NCBI GenBank assembly: GCA_041477815.1
Contig: JBGOUV010000048.1
Span: forward strand, 1 to 24,829
Direction: 5' to 3'
Length of the DNA: 24,829 nucleotides
Source: JBGOUV01 sp041477815
GTDB taxonomy: Bacteria > Acidobacteriota > Terriglobia > Bryobacterales > JACQDG01
Every line of letters begins with the position of its first letter. The stretch's first letter is position 1. Made by a program: the position numbers and the translations under genes. Shown here in pieces: positions 15,445 through 22,178 of this stretch. The notes under the pieces were generated by a model. It saw only the letters and a list, made by a program, of their open reading frames with translations, had not been told where the DNA came from and made no database searches.

Positions 15445-17565
15445 ATGCCTAACATCCGCCTGACCGACCAGTTCGGGCTGGATCTGGATATTCAGCCCAA
15501 TTCCTCTTCCGCCTTTGCCCGGTATTTCCGCAATTTGACCCGGTTCCGCTTCTCGGACCTGAACGCGGCCGAGTTGCGCGACACCAGTCTGGGCAATCTT
15601 CCGGTGCAGCGCGTGCAGGCCGGCCTGACCACCGATGTCGAGGCCGGCCCCACCGATCTGACCCTAGGAGCCGCGGCGGGGCTGGCCGTGGTCCGACCGT
15701 CTGCGGCTGCCGACCCTTTGCTTTCGTTGTCCGTGACCGCCCAGGTGTCCGCCGGGGCCTTTGGTTTCGCCGCCGGGACGTCGTTCGAGGTGGCGAATTC
15801 CCGTCCGTTCCCGGCGGCCACCGCGTTCGGGGAGGCGCTGCGCGTGCTGGTAGCGGGTTACACGTTGCCGCGAGACGCCGAGGATCTGGCCGCCCTGGAT
15901 ACCGGCGTCATCTCCACGGTCGGAGGACGCGGCAGCCTGAAGTTCTCGGGTACCGCCAGCCTGCTGACCGCGGTGAACCCCCTGGCCTCACTGCATCTCC
16001 CGCTCCCACAGGGGTTGCCGGAGATCCAGACCGGCGGGGCCCTGGAGGTGGCGGCGTCGGTCGAGCTGTCGACCGAGTACGAGGTACGAGTCGAGAAACT
16101 CGCCGGCCGCCGGGTGCGGGTAGGCTGGCATCGCCGGAAGGGCGCCGAGTTTGTGGTCTCGGTGACGGCGAAGGCCGGGCTGCTCGGCGGCGGGGGCGGC
16201 GGAGCGGGGGCGTTGGCAGGACAGGTGTTGGGAGGGCTGATGGCGGAGCCGCCGTCGGGGGACTTCCTGCGTGACACCGGACTGAGCCGGCAGCAGATCG
16301 ACGATCTCGATGCCGCAGTCAAGGCGGGGGTGGAGCGGAGGCTGGACCTGGCGGTCGGTTTCGAGCTGGGGGCCCTTCGTACGGACGACGCGGCCTTCCT
16401 ATACGAGGTGGATCTCGGCGGGCTGGACGATTCCGGCGCTCAAGCGCTGCGCCAGGCGTTGCGGGGAGACCTCTCGGCGCTTACCGCCGCCGAGGACGCT
16501 TTGCCCGCCGGCATTCGCCTGGTGCAGAGCATCTTCACCGCGGTCCGGCAAACGCGGCACACCTTCCGGGTGAACCTGCTGGGGATCTACAACCTGCGGT
16601 CGGTCAGCGAACTGACCCGGGTGGGCCAGGTTCTCTACGATCCCGCCAGCGGCGATCTCGTGCTGACCGACCGGGCGACCGCGTCGGAGCTGCTGACGGC
16701 GCGGGTGAACTTCGGCGCCGACAGCCAGAAGCTCCGCAAGCTCCTGGCCGACACCTTCCTGATTACCGCCGCCTACCGGGCCAGCAAACTGGTAGTCGAG
16801 GCCCCCCAGCTCGAAACCTCGCATACCTACTTCGAATTAAACGCCGCTGCCGAGCGCCAGGACATGAAGAACAACCTGGATGTCGCTCAGGCGCTCGGTC
16901 TGCTGTCGAATGCAGCCAAGCAGGAGAAGCTGGGACAGTCGGCCCGGTTCGGCGCCACCACTCTTTTCGCCGAGACGCGCTACAACGACCAGCGGACCGA
17001 GCGGTTGTTCCTCGACGACCGCGGAGAGCCGCGCGACCAGGCCGAGTTCGAGCGAGCCGGACGGGAGGCCTTGCAACTGCTGGTGCAGCCGGACGACCCC
17101 GACGCTTTCCGGCGCCGGCCGGCCATCGACGACGATCTGTGGGGGCGCATGCAGTCGCTCGGTCAGGCCAACTTCGCATCGCTGTTTTCCCCTACGCAGT
17201 TGGGGGCCGTGATCGCCGACTACACTCTGATAATCTGGTGGGCCGAGACCATGCGCCAGACGGCCGAGAAGCTGGCGGAGGTACGCCGGTTCTTCGCCGG
17301 ACCGGCGCCGCCCAGCCCCGACGACCCGGAGTTCCGCAAGCTGCGCGAGGACCTGGCCCGGCAACTGGCGTCGGTGGCGAAGAATACGAAGCCCCAGTTC
17401 GGCGATCCCTGGGGCCTGGTAGCAATGGATCGCGTGTCCGGCCGTCAAGCCCCGGCCCGGGTGGAAATCACCGGACCGCTGGTGGCGCTGCGGCTCGAAC
17501 GGAGAGGGACGGATGAGACCACGGGCAGGGTGGCTGGCGCTGGGAGCGGTTCTGGCGGGGTGTAG
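15445..17565 (+). CDS. Large protein of unknown function (706 aa)
   Basis: I do not recognise this family. ATG 15445 is preferred over TTG 15439, which lies within the TATAAT. There is no signal peptide or clear transmembrane helix. Residues 1-230 look beta-rich and repetitive (LSVTAQVSAGAFGFAAGTSF, RGSLKFSGTASLLTAV, ALEVAASVELSTEYEVRVEK). A Gly-rich linker (LLGGGGGGAGALAGQ) comes near residue 250. The second half is mostly helical and charged (QQIDDLDAAVKAGVERRLDL, YTLIIWWAETMRQTAEKLAE, KLREDLARQLASVAKN). The C-terminal DETTGRVAGAGSGSGGV is read from DNA shared with the start of the lipoprotein gene (53-nt overlap) and may not reflect selection. Base composition resembles its neighbours. Coupling to the lipoprotein suggests a joint role. 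Secreted-toxin, structural or cell-surface roles cannot be told apart. Confidence 0.75.
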   Translation: MPNIRLTDQFGLDLDIQPNSSSAFARYFRNLTRFRFSDLNAAELRDTSLGNLPVQRVQAGLTTDVEAGPTDLTLGAAAGLAVVRPSAAADPLLSLSVTAQVSAGAFGFAAGTSFEVANSRPFPAATAFGEALRVLVAGYTLPRDAEDLAALDTGVISTVGGRGSLKFSGTASLLTAVNPLASLHLPLPQGLPEIQTGGALEVAASVELSTEYEVRVEKLAGRRVRVGWHRRKGAEFVVSVTAKAGLLGGGGGGAGALAGQVLGGLMAEPPSGDFLRDTGLSRQQIDDLDAAVKAGVERRLDLAVGFELGALRTDDAAFLYEVDLGGLDDSGAQALRQALRGDLSALTAAEDALPAGIRLVQSIFTAVRQTRHTFRVNLLGIYNLRSVSELTRVGQVLYDPASGDLVLTDRATASELLTARVNFGADSQKLRKLLADTFLITAAYRASKLVVEAPQLETSHTYFELNAAAERQDMKNNLDVAQALGLLSNAAKQEKLGQSARFGATTLFAETRYNDQRTERLFLDDRGEPRDQAEFERAGREALQLLVQPDDPDAFRRRPAIDDDLWGRMQSLGQANFASLFSPTQLGAVIADYTLIIWWAETMRQTAEKLAEVRRFFAGPAPPSPDDPEFRKLREDLARQLASVAKNTKPQFGDPWGLVAMDRVSGRQAPARVEITGPLVALRLERRGTDETTGRVAGAGSGSGGV

Positions 17566-17977
17566 CGGGCCCCAGCCTCCGCCCAAAAAGATTGTCCCGG
17601 CGGCGGTAAAGGTGTCGGACGAGAGCCGCCGCTTCCCGTCGAAAGACCAGGTAAAGATCGAGCTGGTGGACCAGAAGCTGCTGGGAAAGGACTTCCTGCC
17701 TGGCGGCAACCTGGCCGAGTACAAGCTGAAAGGGAAAACCTATCAACAGTTCCTGATCCGCGCCCAGACCCCGGACAAGGCTGCCTTCCTGCTCCTGGAC
17801 TTCAAGAACGTCCTGACCGACGCCAGGTTCGTCCCTCACATGGGCGCGTTCTACGGGCGGGACGGCGACCAGCCGGTCTACGTGCTCCAGAAAGGGGTGT
17901 GGCTGGCCGGCTACGTGGGGCTGACGGACAAGGAGGCGGAACCCCTGGCTCGGGAGTTCGCGGCGCGGCTGAACTGA
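17513..17977 (+). CDS. Small lipoprotein of unknown function
   Basis: The 154-residue product begins MRPRAGWLALGAVLAGC, a lipoprotein signal peptide with lipobox LAGC (C17), so the mature protein should be membrane-anchored. Residues 18-30 are a Pro/Lys-rich linker (SGPQPPPKKIVPAA). The globular part has no motif I can assign; features are FLPGGNLAEYKLKGKTYQQF, LLLDFKNVL, MGAFYGRDGDQPVYVLQKG and GYVGLTDKEAEPLAREFAAR. It overlaps the end of the 706-residue gene by 53 nt in another frame, which implies translational coupling. It ends 3 nt before the convergent DUF5615 gene. Confidence 0.85.
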   Translation: MRPRAGWLALGAVLAGCSGPQPPPKKIVPAAVKVSDESRRFPSKDQVKIELVDQKLLGKDFLPGGNLAEYKLKGKTYQQFLIRAQTPDKAAFLLLDFKNVLTDARFVPHMGAFYGRDGDQPVYVLQKGVWLAGYVGLTDKEAEPLAREFAARLN

Positions 17978-17980
17978 GTG

Positions 17981-18334
17981 CTACAGCGGCAGCCAGACCA
18001 TCCGGTTGCGCCATTCCGCTGCTTCCGACGTGACCCCAATCAGAACCAGCTCTTCGATGGCCTCGGAGACAGGTACCGACTGCGGTATCAGGAACAATCC
18101 CGGTGAACTCCCATTCTCGGCCAGAAAACGCTGAAAGTGATCCGGCATGGTGTTGACGTCATGTGATACCACAATGCCCTCATCCTGAGCCGCAACGGCC
18201 AGTACATCGGGGTCCTGCAGTCCCTCCTCCAGCAACTCTTGGGCGCTCTCGAAGTCAATGGCGGGCTCTCGCCGAAGCACGCCCGTTACGATATCGAAGT
18301 GCAGGTCGGCATCCGCCAGGAATTGCGGCTTCAC
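17981..18334 (-). CDS. DUF5615 family PIN-like protein (putative toxin)
   Basis: DUF5615 proteins are PIN-like putative nucleases generally encoded downstream of a DUF433 protein as a toxin-antitoxin-like pair. The 117 residues include the N-terminal acidic motif FLADADLHFDIV, DVLAVAAQDEGIVVSHDVNT with its conserved Asp, SSPGLFLIPQSVPV and the C-terminal EWRNRMVWLPL. Length and motifs look complete. The start is GTG 18334, overlapping the DUF433 stop as GTGA. It should be cytoplasmic; nuclease activity is inferred from the fold. The upstream antitoxin appears damaged, which raises the question how this gene is tolerated or translated. Confidence 0.88.
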   Translation of the reverse strand: MKPQFLADADLHFDIVTGVLRREPAIDFESAQELLEEGLQDPDVLAVAAQDEGIVVSHDVNTMPDHFQRFLAENGSSPGLFLIPQSVPVSEAIEELVLIGVTSEAAEWRNRMVWLPL

Positions 18335-18645
18335 CGTCGTCGTGCCGCCAAGTCACTCCGGGCCTGCTCCAGCCGCTCTTTGAGACCCGGCGGCAGCGAT
18401 TGTTGCGCGCGCATCTGCTCCCACAGCTTTTGCTGCTCCACGAGATACGCGTCGACTTGGTCTTTGTGGGCCAAGTAGTACGTGATCGCGCCATAGACCC
18501 GCTCCAGCGACCCGATCAGCGGAAACCCGCGCAGGATGCTCTCCGGCGACGCCCCGCGTCGGAACTCGTGCACGACAGAGTCCAGCGAGATCCGCGTCCC
18601 CGCGACGTAGTACCCGCCATTCCGCTGCTCGACGTATTCGACCGT
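18331..18645 (-). pseudogene. DUF433 antitoxin-like protein without a usable start codon
   Basis: DUF433 proteins carry a small winged-helix domain and act as antitoxin-like partners of DUF5615. The frame encodes VEYVEQRNGGYYVAGTRIS, LDSVVHEFRRGASPESIL, FPLIGSLERVYGAITYYL and a charged helical tail to TGA at 18331. Family members normally start one or two residues before VEYVEQ. Here the codon before is ACG (18643-18645), preceded by TAT, and the frame meets TAA at 18658-18660 with no ATG, GTG or TTG between. Loss of one G from GGATATGACGGTC would turn a normal ATG into this. The only in-frame start, GTG 18573, gives 80 residues lacking the first strand of the domain. It is either a pseudogene, a non-canonical start, or a base error. 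Confidence 0.7.
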
Positions 18646-18794
18646 ATATCCTGCCGTTTAGTATCCCATACCTCCCATAAAGATTTTGAATTGGACTTCG
18701 CGGCCGCCCTGCCTTACTCTGGATGTAGTCCTAGCCGACCTATTCTCTCCCCGTTGAGAACAGTGAACGAGAGCGTGCGTGTGCTGGAGGGACT

Positions 18795-19166
18795 ATGTTG
18801 GAGCAAAACCCGAGGAGTATACTTTTGTTAGGGTTGGCCGATACTCTGGCCGGCGACTTACAGGCCGCCCTGCGGCAGCAGAGCTGGGAGGTCCGTTCCC
18901 AGCCGCAGCGGCTGGACCCCGCCGAACCGGCTCCGGACCTGATCTTTTGCGGCGCGGAGCCGGCACGTTACCTGCCCCTGCTCGAACAGGTCAAGCGCCA
19001 AACGCCAGGTCTGCCGGTGATCGTCGTCGGCCGCTTTCCCGAAACCGCCGACTGGCTGGACGCCCTCGAAGCGGGCGCGTCGGATTACTGCGCGCCGCCG
19101 TTTGAGCGCCGCCACCTGCAGTGGATGGTCAGCGGCGCCCTCAAGTCCCGAGCGATTGCCGCGTAG
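18795..19166 (+). CDS. Degenerate receiver-like (pseudo-response-regulator) protein
   Basis: The 123-residue protein has the length and pattern of a stand-alone CheY-like receiver: SILLLGLADTLAGDLQAAL, PDLIFCGAEPARYLPLL, PGLPVIVVGRFPETADWLDA, LEAGASDYCAPPFERRHL. Key residues are missing: there is no acidic pair after strand 1, the phosphoryl-accepting Asp after strand 3 is replaced (IFCGAE), and the Lys before Pro in the strand 5 motif is Ala (CAPPF). It is therefore unlikely to be phosphorylated in the usual way and may bind a partner constitutively. GGAGGG at 18786-18791 precedes the ATG by 3 nt. It lies two genes upstream of a GAF-ANTAR protein; ANTAR domains usually sit with receivers in one chain, so an interaction is possible. 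Confidence 0.75.
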   Translation: MLEQNPRSILLLGLADTLAGDLQAALRQQSWEVRSQPQRLDPAEPAPDLIFCGAEPARYLPLLEQVKRQTPGLPVIVVGRFPETADWLDALEAGASDYCAPPFERRHLQWMVSGALKSRAIAA

Positions 19167-19229
19167 CAGCGTCTGATCCGAACCACGTTGTTCCTCTCCT
19201 CCCGCCAAGTGTGTCCGGAAACACCGTCG

Positions 19230-19307
19230 TTTCCTCTTTGAGGAAATCGCTATGGGAGTTTGTCTGCCCGCCGAGACGAGTCTCGGCCCGGCAGGCTAAG
19301 AGCCTGC
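19230..19307. repeat. Three successive hairpins upstream of the HAD phosphatase
   Basis: Stem 1 is TTTCCTC/GAGGAAA (19230-19236 and 19240-19246). Stem 2 is CTGCC..CCGAGA/TCTCGG..GGCAG (19264-19276 and 19281-19294). Stem 3 is GCAGGCT/AGCCTGC (19291-19297 and 19301-19307), which shares bases with stem 2 so the two exclude each other. None has a following T-run. The GCAGGCTAAGAGCCTGC wording looks like a dispersed palindromic repeat; a leader role for the downstream gene is possible. Confidence 0.5.
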
Positions 19308-19325
19308 GCCACAAGAAAGGAGACC

Positions 19326-20153
19326 ATGAGACACGGCTACCTGATTGACATGGACGGTGTAATCTATCGAGGCTCCGAGCCCATCCCCGGCGCCGCCGAC
19401 TTCATCCGGCGACTCCAGCGGAACGACGTCCCCTACCTGTTTCTCACCAACAACTCCGCCTATACGCAGCTCGATGTGGTGGTCAAGCTGCGGAAATTCG
19501 GGATCGAAACTTCCGAGGAGCACGTTTATACCGCGGCCCTGGCCACCGCCGAGTTCGTGCATCATCAAAAGCCCAACGGCACCGCGTTTGTGATCGGCGA
19601 AGGAGGCCTGCTGGGCGCTCTGAACGCCGTACGCTACGCCATCAGCCGCGATTCCCCCGACTACGTGATCGTCGGCGAGGGACGCGTCCTCAATTTCGAG
19701 CTGGTCGAGCAGGCGCACCGCCTCATCGTCCTGGGCGCCCACTTGGTCTCGACCAACGCCGATACCTGGTGTCCCACCGATTCCGGGCCCCGGCCCGGCT
19801 GCGGCGCCATCGTGGCCTTGCTGGAGGCGGCCTCCGGTCGTAAGGCTTATCACGTAGGCAAGCCTAACCCCTTCATGATGCGCGCCGCCCGTAAACGCCT
19901 CGGCCTCCGCACCGACGAGATCATCATGATCGGCGATACCATGGAAACCGACATCCAAGGCGCCGTCGAGCTCGGCTATCACAGCATCCTGGTGCTCACC
20001 GGATCCAGCACCGAGGAGACCCTGCAACGGTATCCTTTCTCACCCTCTCAGGTGGTCGATTCCATTGCCGAGCTCGAACCCGAGCCAGCCGCCTTGTCTC
20101 TGTATCGGCCATATAAAAACGTTGAATTGGACAACCGCGGCGTCACGGTATAG
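19326..20153 (+). CDS. HAD-IIA family (NagD-like) phosphatase
   Basis: ATG 19326 is chosen because AAAGGAG (19316-19322) precedes it; the in-frame extension to 19260 crosses hairpin sequence. The 275-residue product has all HAD motifs: LIDMDGVIYRG (nucleophile Asp and acid Asp), LTNNSAYTQ, the Lys motif VGKPNPFMM, and IMIGDTMETDIQGA. The type IIA cap (TAALATAEFVHH, GLLGALNAVRYAISRDSPDY) matches NagD/AraL/PGP-type enzymes that dephosphorylate nucleotides or sugar phosphates such as UMP or glycolate/glycerol phosphates. The substrate cannot be set. It is cytoplasmic and followed 9 nt later by the GAF-ANTAR gene, probably co-transcribed. Confidence 0.93.
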   Translation: MRHGYLIDMDGVIYRGSEPIPGAADFIRRLQRNDVPYLFLTNNSAYTQLDVVVKLRKFGIETSEEHVYTAALATAEFVHHQKPNGTAFVIGEGGLLGALNAVRYAISRDSPDYVIVGEGRVLNFELVEQAHRLIVLGAHLVSTNADTWCPTDSGPRPGCGAIVALLEAASGRKAYHVGKPNPFMMRAARKRLGLRTDEIIMIGDTMETDIQGAVELGYHSILVLTGSSTEETLQRYPFSPSQVVDSIAELEPEPAALSLYRPYKNVELDNRGVTV

Positions 20154-20162
20154 CGTGGAAGT

Positions 20163-20876
20163 ATGGAAGCGCTTCCTGCAACGGCGGAGAGTCCCGATCT
20201 CGATTTCCTGCATGAGATTGGAAGCCGCATGGCGGCCTCCGACCCCCTCCAGCAGGTGCTCGAACGGGTCATCCAGTTCGTTTCCGCCGTGGTGAAGTGC
20301 GACTCGTGCTTCCTCTATGTCCTGGAAAGCGAGGGACTAGTGCTGCGGGCGTCCAAGAACCCCCACCCGGAGGTAGTGGGCCGGCTGAAGCTCCACGTGG
20401 GACAGGGGATCACCGGCTGGGTGGCCGAGCACCACGAGCCGGTGGCGGTGGCCCGCAACGCCTCCCAGGACCCCCGCTTTCGCCAGTTCACGGAGCTGCC
20501 GGAGGATCGCTACGAGGCGTTCCTGTCGGTCCCCATCCTGTGCCGCGGGCGGCTGGTGGGGGTGGTCAACGTACAACACCGCCTGCCCCACACCCACAGC
20601 CCACGGGAGATCCAGTTGATCTCGACCATTGGCTTCCTGGTGGGCGCCGAAATCGAGATGGCGCGCCTGGAAGGCGAGGTCTCCCAGTTGGCCGGCCAGC
20701 TCGAGACCCGCAAGCTCGTGGAACGGGCCAAAGGGCTCTTGCAGCGCGACTTGGGCCTCACCGAAGAAGAGGCCTACCTGGCCCTCCAGCGCCAGAGCCG
20801 GCAGCGCCGCCGGACCATGAAGGAGGTGGCTGAAGCCATTGTTTTGAGTGCAGAGGTGAAGCGCGGCCACCAATAA
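20163..20876 (+). CDS. GAF-ANTAR regulator
   Basis: The 237-residue protein has an N-terminal GAF sensor domain (about residues 12-165: EIGSRMAASDPLQQVLERVI, CDSCFLYVLE, GQGITGWVAEHHEPVAV, DRYEAFLSVPILCRGRLVGV) and a C-terminal ANTAR domain (about 172-232: LVERAKGLLQRDLGLTEEEA, YLALQRQSRQRRRTMKEVAE). ANTAR domains bind paired short hairpins in nascent RNA and prevent termination. GAF domains of this kind sense small ligands or redox state. It follows the HAD gene by 9 nt and precedes the efflux genes by 65 nt. No dual hexaloop target was recognised nearby, so its regulon is unknown. The upstream degenerate receiver might be a partner; that is speculation. Confidence 0.92.
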   Translation: MEALPATAESPDLDFLHEIGSRMAASDPLQQVLERVIQFVSAVVKCDSCFLYVLESEGLVLRASKNPHPEVVGRLKLHVGQGITGWVAEHHEPVAVARNASQDPRFRQFTELPEDRYEAFLSVPILCRGRLVGVVNVQHRLPHTHSPREIQLISTIGFLVGAEIEMARLEGEVSQLAGQLETRKLVERAKGLLQRDLGLTEEEAYLALQRQSRQRRRTMKEVAEAIVLSAEVKRGHQ

Positions 20877-20924
20877 TGGTAACCTTGTATCCCTTGTAGA
20901 ACGCCCTGAAGGGAGTGGGTGGTT

Positions 20925-20930
20925 TACAAT
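20925..20930 (+). promoter_or_regulatory. Candidate -10 hexamer before the efflux genes
   Basis: TACAAT lies 11 nt before ATG 20942, which would leave a leader of only about five bases. No matching -35 hexamer is visible at 16-18 nt. Confidence 0.3.
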
Positions 20931-20941
20931 CGAGATCAGGG

Positions 20942-22174
20942 ATGCCGAACCAAGGAATAGCAGGCTTGGCCGCTCTAGCCCTCCTCGCGGCCGGATGTAC
21001 CAGCAAGGGTGGGCAACCGGCCGCCGCCTCCAAGAAGGGCGACGGCGTCCCTGTAGCCGTTACCAACGTCATCCAGAAAGACGTCCCGCTGGACCTCCAG
21101 GTCATCGGCAATGTGGAGGCCTACTCGGTCATCACGGTCAAGGCCCAGGTTACCGGCCAGCTCACCAAGGTCTCCTTCCAGGAAGGCGATTACGTTAAGA
21201 AGGACGATCTGCTGTTCACCATCGACACCCGCGCCTACGACGCAGATCTGAACCAGGCCGAAGCCAACCTCGCCCGCGACGAGGCCCAACTCAACCAGGC
21301 CCAGGCCAACCTCAGCCGGGACATGGCCCAGGAACAGTACCTCGAAGCCCAGGCCGCCCGCTACGCGCGCCTCTTCCAGGAAGGCATCATCTCCAAGGAC
21401 CAGGCCGAGCAGCAGCGGGCCTCCGCCAACGCGGTCGCCCAGGTGGTCAACGCCGACCGCGCCGCTATCAAGAGCGCCGAAGCCGCCGTCACGGCCGGCC
21501 GCGCCGCCGTGGCCAACGCCAAGGTCCGGCTCTCTTACACCACCATCCGCTCCCCCATCGACGGCCGCACCGGCAACCTCGCCGTGAAGGAAGGCAACTT
21601 GGTCACCTCCAACTCCTCCGATCTCATCACCATCAACCAGGTCCAGCCGATTTATGTCACCTTCTCGGTTCCGGAATCCTACCTTCCCGACATCAAGCGC
21701 TACATGATCGATCGGAAGCTGCCGGTCCTGTCGGCCCCCCAGGACGGCTCCTCCGCCCCCGAAACCGGCGAGTTGACATTTGTAGACAACACCGTCGATC
21801 CCACCACCGGCACCATCAAGCTCAAAGGCACCTTCGCCAACCGGGAACGCAAGCTGTGGCCCGGCCAGTTCGTCCGAGTCACTCTCCGGCTGGCCACCCA
21901 ATCCAACGCCCTGCTGGTCCCCAACCAGGCCGTACAGGCCGGCCAGGACGGGCCGTTTGTGTACGTCGTCAAGCAGGACCGCACCGTAGAAGCCCGTCCG
22001 GTGACGTCGGGGTCCCGCATCAACGAGGACATCGTGATCGACCGCGGCCTCCAGGCCGGTGAAACCATCGTCACCGAGGGTCACCTCCGTCTGGCCCCCG
22101 GCATGCGCATTCAAGTCCGCGGCGGCGCTGGCGAGAAAGGCGGCCGCGGCAAGGCCAAAAAAGAAGGAACCTGA
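20942..22174 (+). CDS. RND efflux membrane-fusion lipoprotein (HlyD/AcrA family)
   Basis: This is the periplasmic adaptor of a tripartite RND efflux pump. ATG 20942 gives a lipoprotein signal (MPNQGIAGLAALALLAAGC, lipobox AAGC, C19) and a 410-residue protein; an in-frame GTG 20915 would add nine residues. After a linker come the first beta strands and lipoyl half-motif (VEAYSVITVKAQVTGQL, FQEGDYVKKDDLLFTIDTRA), a long alpha-hairpin with many Ala and Gln (about 100-195), the second lipoyl half (YTTIRSPIDGRTGNLAVKEG), the beta-barrel (YVTFSVPESYL, VDNTVDPTTGTIKLKG) and the membrane-proximal domain (LVPNQAVQAGQDGPFVYVV, LQAGETIVTEGHLRL). The Lys/Gly-rich tail (GGAGEKGGRGKAKKEGT) is poorly conserved. 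It precedes the pump gene by 4 nt. Confidence 0.94.
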   Translation: MPNQGIAGLAALALLAAGCTSKGGQPAAASKKGDGVPVAVTNVIQKDVPLDLQVIGNVEAYSVITVKAQVTGQLTKVSFQEGDYVKKDDLLFTIDTRAYDADLNQAEANLARDEAQLNQAQANLSRDMAQEQYLEAQAARYARLFQEGIISKDQAEQQRASANAVAQVVNADRAAIKSAEAAVTAGRAAVANAKVRLSYTTIRSPIDGRTGNLAVKEGNLVTSNSSDLITINQVQPIYVTFSVPESYLPDIKRYMIDRKLPVLSAPQDGSSAPETGELTFVDNTVDPTTGTIKLKGTFANRERKLWPGQFVRVTLRLATQSNALLVPNQAVQAGQDGPFVYVVKQDRTVEARPVTSGSRINEDIVIDRGLQAGETIVTEGHLRLAPGMRIQVRGGAGEKGGRGKAKKEGT

Positions 22175-22178
22175 CGCT

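Noticed and set aside
20877..20941. ANTAR RNA target ahead of the efflux genes
   Set aside because: The short CCCT/AGGG pairing found here has a four-base loop, not the paired hexaloops ANTAR proteins bind.
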